Shown one piece after another: positions 1 through 5,546 of a stretch of 10,936 bases of DNA. The stretch lies in NCBI GenBank assembly GCA_029057255.1, contig JAICZO010000209.1:1-10936 (forward strand), written 5' to 3'. Both the position numbers and the translations under genes were made by a program. This stretch comes from Muribaculaceae bacterium (GTDB lineage: Bacteria; Bacteroidota; Bacteroidia; Bacteroidales; Muribaculaceae). How positions within the stretch are numbered: position 1 is the stretch's first letter; the number at the start of each line of letters is the position of its first letter. The notes under the pieces are model-generated. The model saw only the letters and a list, made by a program, of their open reading frames with translations. It was not told the DNA's origin and did no database searches.

Positions 1-796
1 CTTCCAGGGTGGCCGACGCGGCCCGTTCTACTATGACGTGGCATCCTTCCTGTGGCAGGCTAAGGCCAATCTGCCCGAGAGCCTCCGCAACGAGCTGCTC
101 AATGTCTATCTCGAGTCACTCCAGAAATACATCCCGCTCGGACGCGAGGAATTCCGCGCACACCTGCGTCACTTTGTGCTCTTCCGCACACTTCAGGTGC
201 TCGGAGCTTACGGTTTCAGAGGATACTTCGAGAAGAAACCGCACTTCATGCAGAGCGTGCCCTACGCCATCGCAAACCTGCGCGCGCTGCTCAAGGAACC
301 GTACGAGGAGTATCCCTATCTCAACGAGCTGCTCAACCGACTCGTCGACATGAAGCAGTTCACCGACGACCTCAAAGGTCGCAAACTGACCGTGCGAGTG
401 ATGAGCTTCGCCTACAAGAAGGGTATACCCAACGATGCCTCCGGCAACGGCGGCGGATATGTCTTCGACTGCCGCGCCATAAACAACCCCGGCAAGTACG
501 AGCACTACAAGCCCTTCACCGGACTCGACTCCAATGTTATCAAGTTCCTCGAGGACGACGGCGAGATTCTCACCTTCCTCGACCACTGTCATGCGCTGGT
601 CGACTCGTCGGTAGCCCGGTATATCGAGCGAGGCTTCACCAACCTTATGATAGCATACGGATGCACCGGCGGCCAGCACCGCTCTGTATACTGTGCCCAG
701 CATACAGCAGAGCACATAGCGCGCAAGTTCAACGTCAAAGTCGAACTCCTGCACCGCGAGCAGAATATCGAACAGACATTCATGGTTAAGGAATGA
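1..796 (+). CDS. AmgK-like aminosugar kinase fused to RapZ C-terminal domain (5'-partial)
   Basis: The reading frame is open from the left edge (codons start at base 2) to TGA at 794-796, so the N-terminal part of the protein lies outside the window. The first visible residues, FQGGRRGPFYYDVASFL, match the loop after the catalytic/metal-binding region of APH-type phosphotransferases such as AmgK, where this stretch follows the Asp of the DFG-like motif. An all-helical C-lobe follows to about base 360. From about base 385 the protein becomes a RapZ C-terminal domain, with SFAYKKGIPNDA (401-436), VFDCR, the TGLD motif, and the signature GCTGGQHRSV (659-688). In E. coli RapZ this domain senses glucosamine-6-phosphate. 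The P-loop kinase half of true RapZ is not seen, and an APH C-lobe sits in its place. The 4-base ATGA overlap with the MurU-like gene suggests translational coupling. Inferred role: phosphorylation of MurNAc/GlcNAc-type sugars with a built-in aminosugar-phosphate sensor. The sugar substrate is inferred from family and neighbour only. Confidence 0.8.
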   Translation, partial: FQGGRRGPFYYDVASFLWQAKANLPESLRNELLNVYLESLQKYIPLGREEFRAHLRHFVLFRTLQVLGAYGFRGYFEKKPHFMQSVPYAIANLRALLKEPYEEYPYLNELLNRLVDMKQFTDDLKGRKLTVRVMSFAYKKGIPNDASGNGGGYVFDCRAINNPGKYEHYKPFTGLDSNVIKFLEDDGEILTFLDHCHALVDSSVARYIERGFTNLMIAYGCTGGQHRSVYCAQHTAEHIARKFNVKVELLHREQNIEQTFMVKE

Positions 797-1557
797 CCGG
801 CATTATATTTGCAGCAGGCATCGGCTCGAGGCTCAAGCCTTTCACCGACAGCCATCCGAAAGCACTCGCCCCCGTGGCGGGTGTTCCGCTGCTGCTGCGT
901 GTGGCGCAGAAACTCTGTCGGGCCGGAGTCGGACGTCTTATTGTCAACACCCATCATTTCCCCGAACAGATTCACGCCTGCATAGCGGCGAGCGACTATG
1001 CGCAGATGACCGATTTCAGCGACGAACAGCCGGTGCTGCTCGATACGGGCGGCGCCCTGGCGCTTATCGCCCGTGAGAACGCAGCCTTCAGAGAGCTGCC
1101 CGACGACGAGCCGGTCATAGTGCACAATGCCGACATATACACCGACTTCGACATCACCGAAATGGTGCGGTGTCATATCTCGGCCGGTGCCGACGCCACC
1201 ATACTCGTGGATCCGCGCCGCGAGAGCACCCGCCATTTTCTCTTCGACGCAGACCGTCGTCTGCGCGGATGGGAGAATGTCACCAAGGATGCGACAAGAC
1301 CGGAGGGACTCGACAAGTCCTGCCTCGTGCCCGCGGCATTCGGCGGCGTGCACGTCATAAGCGCAGGCACCATAAGGCGTATCAGCGCCGAGCAGCCCGA
1401 CGTCATCGAGCCGCTGAGCATAACAGACTGGTATATCGACAACTGCGGTTCGACCTCCATCGTCGGCTACACACCCTCGGCACCATTCCGCTGGCACGAC
1501 ATCGGCACTACCGAGAAACTGAAGGCCGCCAACGACGCCCTCTCGGGGCTGCTGTGA
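793..1557 (+). CDS. murU: MurU-like sugar-1-phosphate nucleotidyltransferase
   Basis: This 254-residue protein is a single nucleotidyltransferase (Rossmann-like) domain of normal length for MurU. The N-terminal nucleotide-binding signature is AAGIGSRLKPFT (residues 7-18), followed by PK at 22-23, where the Lys is the usual phosphate-contacting residue. DTGGA (84-88) corresponds to the ETGGG of MurU. HNADIYTDFD (111-120) carries the metal-binding Asp114, and WHDIGT (234-239) gives the second acidic residue near the C-terminus. MurU makes UDP-MurNAc from MurNAc-1-phosphate and UTP, allowing peptidoglycan recycling that bypasses MurA. In Pseudomonas putida amgK and murU are adjacent, and here too the gene directly overlaps an AmgK-like kinase. 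The ATG at 793 lies inside the end of the upstream gene, with an AAGGA-like purine run just before it. A glucose-1-phosphate or mannose-1-phosphate transferase is the main alternative; the ETGGG-like motif and the neighbour favour MurU. Confidence 0.8.
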   Translation: MTGIIFAAGIGSRLKPFTDSHPKALAPVAGVPLLLRVAQKLCRAGVGRLIVNTHHFPEQIHACIAASDYAQMTDFSDEQPVLLDTGGALALIARENAAFRELPDDEPVIVHNADIYTDFDITEMVRCHISAGADATILVDPRRESTRHFLFDADRRLRGWENVTKDATRPEGLDKSCLVPAAFGGVHVISAGTIRRISAEQPDVIEPLSITDWYIDNCGSTSIVGYTPSAPFRWHDIGTTEKLKAANDALSGLL

Positions 1558-1570
1558 ACATCCGCGCAGT

Positions 1571-1601
1571 GATGAATGTTATATTTTCATAACATTTCAT
1601 C
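1571..1601 (+). repeat. Inverted repeat between murU-like gene and porin
   Basis: GATGAATGTTAT (1571-1582) faces ATAACATTTCATC (1589-1601), complementary except for one extra T, with a 6-base loop. It lies 13 bases after the murU-like stop and 9 bases before the porin ATG. No T-run follows it, so it is a poor intrinsic terminator. An operator or a leader stem controlling the porin is more likely. The TATATTTT inside it is close to, but does not match, the Bacteroidota -7 box. Confidence 0.45.
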
Positions 1602-1610
1602 ACACACGGC

Positions 1611-2927
1611 ATGTCAAAGAAACTTTTCATCACACTACTGCTGCTGTCGGCAGGCGCTGTCATGGCATCGTCACGCTCGCTTGTCGACAGGCAGATTGAC
1701 ACCACTCTGAGTTCCAATAAGATAGTGTTTGTCGACGGCAAACCCGCCGACCGGGAGACGCAGCACTATGTCGACTCTATCCGACAGGTCATCTCGGCAT
1801 TCTACTACGATCAGTTCAGACACTTCTCCGACCCCGGGGCGCCCTACTTCCTCTTCCTGAGCAAAGACGCACAGCTCGCAATGGGCATAGGCGGCGTCGT
1901 ACGCATGCGCGGATATTACGACTGGGGCGGTGCCATTCCGTCGCCCGGGTTTGCGCCATACCTCATACCGATACCCGCCTCGCCGACCAACATGCGCCAC
2001 TTCGGCACATCGCCGGCCGGAACGAGCCTTTTCTTCCGTGTCATAGGCCGCAACAAAACCCTCGGTGACTACCAGCTATATATCGAGGCCAACTTCAACG
2101 GCTATCAGACCCGCGACTTCCACCTTAAAAAAGCCTATGCGGTCATCAATGATTTCACCGTGGGCTATGCCTCGTCGACCTTCGCCGACCCGGCAGCGCT
2201 GCCGCCGACAGTCGACGCTCAGGGACCGAACAACAAGGTCAGCCCAACGGCCGTGCTCGTGCGCTATATGCCTGTCGTGCGCGACAAGTGGGTATTCGCC
2301 GTGTCGGCCGAAACTCCGGCGACGGTAAAATCAGCGACAGATGCCAATACCGAAAGTGTGTCGGAGTGGATACCTGACTGTGCCGCATTCGCCCAGTACC
2401 AGTGGGCGCCCGGACAGCATGTGCGCCTGTCGGGCATCGTACGCACGATGTCGTACCGCAATACCATCGAACAGAAAAACCACAACAGCGTCGGCTGGGG
2501 CGTGCAGCTTAGCTCGGTAGCTCATGTGCACCCGTCGCTGACCACTTATCTGACAGCAGTCTACGGGCACGGTTACGCCGGGCTTGGCGGAGACCTTCTC
2601 ATGGGCAACTATGATCTCGTCGGCGACCCTCGGAAGCCCGGGTATCTTTATGCTCCCGCCTCGTTCGGCTGGTGTCTCGGCCTGCAGTACAACTTCCGGC
2701 CCGACATCTTCGCAACGGTTTCGGCGAGCCAGACACGCTACCTGCCCCGTCACAGCGTGGCTCCCGACGACTACAAATACGGAGTCTTCGCCGCAGCCAA
2801 TGTCTTCTGGAATCTGACGCCGCGCATACAGGTAGGCGCGGAATTTGACTTCGGCCTGCGCCGCAACTTCTCGGGGCAGCACCGCACGGCCAGACGCGTA
2901 GGCGCCATGTGCCAGTTCTCTTTCTGA
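1611..2927 (+). CDS. DcaP-like outer-membrane porin
   Basis: This 438-residue protein begins with a Sec signal peptide: positive MSKK, a hydrophobic stretch LFITLLLLSAGAVM, and a likely cut after residue 19 (VMA|SS). A polar segment of about 55 residues follows, possibly a periplasmic helical part. From about residue 80 the chain is rich in alternating aromatic/polar beta strands (for example GIGGVVRMRGYYDWGG, RVQVGAEFDFG-like strands near the end) and finishes in MCQFSF, a C-terminal Phe as recognised by the BAM complex. The early GGVVRMRGYYDWG strand resembles DcaP-type porins, which in Acinetobacter form trimers passing small organic acids and sulbactam. The substrate here is unknown. The gene follows the aminosugar salvage pair after 53 bases, so it may be co-transcribed, but the spacer carries an inverted repeat. 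The ATG at 1611 is chosen because it directly precedes the signal peptide. Barrel and export calls are firm; the DcaP family name is moderately so. Confidence 0.75.
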   Translation: MSKKLFITLLLLSAGAVMASSRSLVDRQIDTTLSSNKIVFVDGKPADRETQHYVDSIRQVISAFYYDQFRHFSDPGAPYFLFLSKDAQLAMGIGGVVRMRGYYDWGGAIPSPGFAPYLIPIPASPTNMRHFGTSPAGTSLFFRVIGRNKTLGDYQLYIEANFNGYQTRDFHLKKAYAVINDFTVGYASSTFADPAALPPTVDAQGPNNKVSPTAVLVRYMPVVRDKWVFAVSAETPATVKSATDANTESVSEWIPDCAAFAQYQWAPGQHVRLSGIVRTMSYRNTIEQKNHNSVGWGVQLSSVAHVHPSLTTYLTAVYGHGYAGLGGDLLMGNYDLVGDPRKPGYLYAPASFGWCLGLQYNFRPDIFATVSASQTRYLPRHSVAPDDYKYGVFAAANVFWNLTPRIQVGAEFDFGLRRNFSGQHRTARRVGAMCQFSF

Positions 2928-2941
2928 TTGTTTACGCTACA

Positions 2942-2972
2942 CGCCGCGGCAGGTCATATCCATGCCGTGGCG
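2942..2972. terminator. Hairpin at convergent gene ends, possible bidirectional terminator
   Basis: CGCCGCGGCA (2942-2951) pairs with TGCCGTGGCG (2963-2972), ten pairs with one G-T, around an 11-base loop that contains the stop codon of the LysR-type gene. It sits just after the porin stop, between convergent genes. There is no clear T-run on either side, so termination is inferred from position and stem only. Confidence 0.35.
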
Positions 2973-3856
2973 CGCTGTTTCACAGCCAGCGACTCGCTCA
3001 GAATCCGGACGAACTCCTGCATCGACTTCTTGCGGTAGCTGTCGGCAAGAGTATGCACACAGCCGAGCATTTCGTTGTCGGGGATATCTATCGGCACCGC
3101 TTTCACACCTTTCTCCTTATGCACCGATGCCTCGGCAAGCACAGTCACCAGCATGCTCTGACGCACGAGTTCAAGCAGTATGTTGGGGTCGTTCAGCTCT
3201 ATGTGTATCTTCAGTGTGCGGTTATGACGCTCAAGAATCCTGTCGAGAGCATTGCGTGCCTGCAGGCCGGGCGACGGCAGAGCGAGGCTGTAGCGCGACA
3301 GTTCGTCAAGACTCACCCGCTCCACTGCCGCAAGCGGATGCGAGCTGCTGACAATGGCGGCAAGATAGTTCTGAAACAGCGTGTGCGACTCGATGCCCGG
3401 CATTGGTTTGGTCGGGCGGAAAGCAAGCACGAAGTCGACTTCACGACGGTTGAGCATGTCCATCAGTTCGGCCATCGGTTTGTAATACACATTCAGCCTC
3501 ACGCCCGGATAGCTGTGCATGAACGTGAATATCGACTCGGTGAGTATAGGGCTGAAAGAATACGTCACCCCGATGTCGAGCGTGCCCGTCAGCACCTGCT
3601 GAAGATCGTGCATGCGTTGGCGGCACATATCGGCCGAGGCCACGGTGCGCCGGGCGAAAGGCAGCAGCTCGGCACCGGCCTCGCTGACAACAACGCCGTG
3701 GCTGTTGCGTATAAACAGAGCCGAGCCCAATTCATTCTCGAGCTGCTTGATCTGCTGCGACAGCGTGCTCTGGGTTATACACAGCTGCTTTGCCGACTCG
3801 GAGAAACTCAGGGTCTCGGCGATTGACAGAAAATATCTTAACTGACGTAGTTCCAT
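2954..3856 (-). CDS. LysR-family transcriptional regulator
   Basis: This 300-residue protein has the length and architecture of a LysR-type regulator. The N-terminal winged helix-turn-helix spans residues 1-60, with the typical LRQLRYFLSIAETLSFSESA and TQSTLSQQIKQLE blocks. A linker helix (to about 88) and a periplasmic-binding-like effector domain (about 88-295) follow; GTLDIGVTYSFSPIL opens the effector domain and is usual for the CysB/CynR/CbbR branch. The protein is a cytoplasmic DNA-binding regulator, and its effector cannot be read from sequence. It lies 35 bases downstream of yjjB on the same strand, with a good -7 promoter box in that gap, so it may be transcribed both from the exporter operon and alone. 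Most LysR regulators control a divergent neighbour; none exists here, so the yjjPB genes are only a plausible target. The ATG at 3856 begins the conserved MELRQLRYF start. Confidence 0.93.
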   Translation of the reverse strand: MELRQLRYFLSIAETLSFSESAKQLCITQSTLSQQIKQLENELGSALFIRNSHGVVVSEAGAELLPFARRTVASADMCRQRMHDLQQVLTGTLDIGVTYSFSPILTESIFTFMHSYPGVRLNVYYKPMAELMDMLNRREVDFVLAFRPTKPMPGIESHTLFQNYLAAIVSSSHPLAAVERVSLDELSRYSLALPSPGLQARNALDRILERHNRTLKIHIELNDPNILLELVRQSMLVTVLAEASVHKEKGVKAVPIDIPDNEMLGCVHTLADSYRKKSMQEFVRILSESLAVKQRATAWI

Positions 3857-3876
3857 ACTGACAAGTGATTACAGTG

Positions 3877-3884
3877 CAAAATTA
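3877..3884 (-). promoter_or_regulatory. Predicted -7 promoter element for the LysR-type gene
   Basis: On the - strand these bases read TAATTTTG, an exact match to the Bacteroidota primary sigma -7 box TAnnTTTG. It is followed by CA, and the ATG lies about 20 bases downstream, giving a short leader. No convincing TTTG -33 box is visible in the upstream yjjB end. The box is overlapped by the palindrome AAAATT-AC-AATTTT (3878-3891), which could serve autoregulation. Confidence 0.5.
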
Positions 3885-3891
3885 CAATTTT

Positions 3892-4374
3892 TTATCTTGT
3901 CGCGCTGAATGATATGCGCCTTAGAATGAAAATTGGTGCCGTCGAGCCTACTACCATACCCAATATCACACAGATGCATGTCAGTCCGTTGGTGGCCAAA
4001 AGGTAGAAATAGTGCATGAAGACGCCGCTTTCGGAGCCGTGAAGCAGACACATCACGAGGCCGCCGAAGGCGCGGTAGGCATATATGCCCGGAATCATAG
4101 GCAGCAGCGACGGAAAAAGGAATGTCTCGGCCGGAGTCCTGGCATGCGGCGACAACAGGACGGCAAGGACCCCGACTACCAGCGCGGCAAGAACCGATGC
4201 CGGCACCACCGACATGTCGGCCGAGGTATTCATAAGAACGAAGCGCAAGGAGTGCCCCGCGGCAGCTATCAGAGCACAATAGAGATACGAACTACGCACA
4301 GGACTGCTCAGCGCCGAGAAACCCATAGCGGCGACGGCGGCAAAAAATGCGTCAGACAGTATGTCGAAAATCAT
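3892..4374 (-). CDS. yjjB: YjjB, C-terminal half of split ThrE-type exporter
   Basis: This 160-residue integral membrane protein has about five hydrophobic segments (near residues 4-22, 29-48, 57-75, 87-108 and 120-150). The LLPMIPGIYAYRAFGG block (90-105) is characteristic of the ThrE_2/YjjB family. ThrE-type proteins export threonine and serine in Corynebacterium as a single chain. In many bacteria, including E. coli, the two halves are separate proteins, YjjP and YjjB, and the E. coli/Enterobacter pair has been linked to succinate export. The yjjP gene ends 13 bases upstream on the same strand, so the two subunits are surely co-expressed. The family assignment is strong; the substrate (amino acid or dicarboxylate) is open. 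Confidence 0.88.
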   Translation of the reverse strand: MIFDILSDAFFAAVAAMGFSALSSPVRSSYLYCALIAAAGHSLRFVLMNTSADMSVVPASVLAALVVGVLAVLLSPHARTPAETFLFPSLLPMIPGIYAYRAFGGLVMCLLHGSESGVFMHYFYLLATNGLTCICVILGMVVGSTAPIFILRRISFSATR

Positions 4375-4387
4375 ATACAGAGTTTTT

Positions 4388-5149
4388 TCAGAACATGCCG
4401 ACTCCCATAAGTCTCATGCCGATACACAGCCCGGCAGAGAGGCAGCATGTTAGCACCAGTGCGTCGGTCAGACGAGTGAAGAAGGAAACATAATGGCCGT
4501 CGGTAAGGTCGCTGAAGGCATTCAGGAACGGTATGCCGGGCACAAGATAAAGCACACTCGTGGCAATAGCGGTATCGGGCGTCATGCCGAGAGAGAAAAG
4601 CTTGCAGCCCGATGCGAGCACCGACGAGACGAAGGCGCATGCGACGAAAGCAAGACGCACGTCGCAGCCGGCGGGCAGCAGCAGCTGACGCAGATAGATT
4701 CCCGCCGCCGTCGCCACGAAGACGGCAGCCATAGCGGTAGCGTCGCCGCCGAACAGCCGGCAGAACGCGGCGTTGGCTATCGAGGCGGCAAACAGAATCC
4801 ACCATCGGTTTGCGCCCGGCTGCCGGCTGATGGCCTCGAAGCGGGCGCGGGCGTCGGCAGGAGTAAGGCCGTCGTCGGCGACCTGCCAGCTGAGGCGGCT
4901 GAGGCGCGTGACCTTGCTGTAGCTTATGGCGCCGCGTATCTCTCGCGTCATGAAAGTGCGGCAGGGGCCATCAGACTCTTTCACCGCAAGATGCACATGC
5001 CGCGGCATGACATCTATCTCCACATCTACGCCCCATCTCAGCGCCATGCGCCGGACATTCTTCTCAAGTCTTATACATGTGGCGCCGCTCGAGATAAGTT
5101 CTGCGGCATAGTCGCACAGCAGGCCTCCGGTATCGTCAATCGAGTCCAT
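4388..5149 (-). CDS. yjjP: YjjP, N-terminal half of split ThrE-type exporter
   Basis: This 253-residue protein has a soluble N-terminal domain (residues 1-112) followed by about five membrane segments (roughly 114-134, 137-153, 164-184, 192-210, 228-250). The N-terminal domain shows the ThrE_1 pattern: helix with SGATCIRLEKNVRRMA, then an Asp-rich strand and HVHLAVKESDG (51-61). The SVLYLVPGIPFLNAFSDLTDG segment (near 198-218) is the most conserved ThrE/YjjP membrane motif, with the PGxP turn thought to lie in the transport path. YjjP and YjjB together make up one full ThrE-like transporter in the inner membrane. The ATG at 5149 lies 6 bases after the stop of a small membrane protein gene, so all three are likely one operon. 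Export of threonine/serine is the family default; succinate export is an alternative known from enterobacterial YjjPB. Confidence 0.88.
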   Translation of the reverse strand: MDSIDDTGGLLCDYAAELISSGATCIRLEKNVRRMALRWGVDVEIDVMPRHVHLAVKESDGPCRTFMTREIRGAISYSKVTRLSRLSWQVADDGLTPADARARFEAISRQPGANRWWILFAASIANAAFCRLFGGDATAMAAVFVATAAGIYLRQLLLPAGCDVRLAFVACAFVSSVLASGCKLFSLGMTPDTAIATSVLYLVPGIPFLNAFSDLTDGHYVSFFTRLTDALVLTCCLSAGLCIGMRLMGVGMF

Positions 5150-5155
5150 CGCCTG

Positions 5156-5359
5156 TCAGATGTCGTCAGAGTAAAGATTACGTCCCTGCTCCGAGATAAG
5201 TTCGTCGCCCGGAACCCATATTTCCTCGCGCTCACTTCCCAGCTCAATTATCGGGCGCCGTCCGTGCCGTGCCCTTACAATAGTTTTTACCAGGCGAGAT
5301 GCCACAAGACCTGCCATAAAGGCCGCTACGGAGAGCCATACAATCATTGTCGTTGTCAT
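5156..5359 (-). CDS. Small single-span membrane protein upstream of yjjPB
   Basis: This 67-residue protein is not recognised. It has one hydrophobic span (residues 5-24, MIVWLSVAAFMAGLVASRLV), then a strongly positive stretch (KTIVRARHGRR, 25-35), then an acidic, polar tail rich in Glu and Asp ending in LYSDDI. The positive-inside rule puts the tail in the cytoplasm. The start at 5359 is chosen over an upstream ATG at 5407 because the predicted promoter box (5385-5392) lies between them and because MTTTMIVWL gives a natural membrane-protein start. The gene ends 6 bases before yjjP and likely leads that operon. It might be an accessory subunit of the split exporter, but no family supports this. 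Coding status rests on tight spacing, a membrane topology that makes sense, and the promoter position. Confidence 0.6.
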   Translation of the reverse strand: MTTTMIVWLSVAAFMAGLVASRLVKTIVRARHGRRPIIELGSEREEIWVPGDELISEQGRNLYSDDI

Positions 5360-5364
5360 AATAT

Positions 5365-5397
5365 GCTTGTTTTTTTCGGTACTGCAAAGTAACAAGC
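5365..5397 (-). repeat. Inverted repeat in leader of the exporter operon
   Basis: GCTTGTT (5365-5371) and AACAAGC (5391-5397) are perfect 7-base inverted arms around a 19-base spacer. The arm on the upstream side overlaps the predicted -7 box and the other lies within the likely 5' leader, so it could be an operator or a small leader hairpin. Confidence 0.35.
5385..5392 (-). promoter_or_regulatory. Predicted -7 promoter element for the exporter operon
   Basis: The - strand reads TTACTTTG followed by CA, one mismatch from TAnnTTTG. It resembles the TTTTGCA context of the promoter box before the LysR-type gene. The small membrane protein ATG is 25 bases downstream. No good -33 TTTG is found at the usual distance, so this is tentative. 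Confidence 0.4.
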
Positions 5398-5468
5398 AAA
5401 AAAGCACTTGAAAGCGTTTCGGCGATGGTATTATTGAATAGCGGCAATAGACAATAACGAACGCACCG

Positions 5469-5525
5469 ATATATATAATATGAGGAGAGAAAGCAGGAAG
5501 CTCTCTCTCCTCATATTATATATAT
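5469..5525 (-). terminator. Strong hairpin ending the arabinose operon
   Basis: Bases 5469-5490 pair perfectly with 5504-5525, a 22-bp stem: a GC-containing GAGGAGAGA/TCTCTCCTC core near the loop and a long alternating A-T outer part. Inside, after one mismatch, AGC/GCT adds three pairs around an AGGAA loop. It begins 21 bases beyond the araB stop and is the obvious transcription end of the arabinose operon. The U-rich tract of a classic terminator is replaced by the A/T-alternating outer stem. The structure is symmetric and could work on either strand, but no + strand gene ends here. Confidence 0.7.
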
Positions 5526-5546
5526 ATCGAACCGTACGGCGCGTCG

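Noticed and set aside
589..1497. 302-residue open frame on the - strand opposite the murU-like gene
   Set aside because: Antisense to two genes with clear motifs (RapZ domain and nucleotidyltransferase).
2909..3826. 305-residue open frame on the + strand opposite the LysR-type gene
   Set aside because: It overlaps the end of the porin and runs antisense to a clear LysR protein; His/Arg-rich with no motif.
4493..5392. 299-residue open frame on the + strand opposite yjjP and the small membrane protein gene
   Set aside because: Antisense to a gene with clear ThrE motifs and membrane topology; the + strand product is charged and featureless.
5360..5407. Upstream ATG extending the small membrane protein to 83 residues
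   Set aside because: The extension lies upstream of the predicted -7 box and gives an unlikely second hydrophobic start (MLFCLLL); the internal ATG gives a cleaner protein.
5431..5457. TTATTG/CAATAA inverted repeat upstream of the exporter operon
   Set aside because: Only six A/T-rich pairs with a 15-base spacer; expected by chance in this AT-rich spacer.
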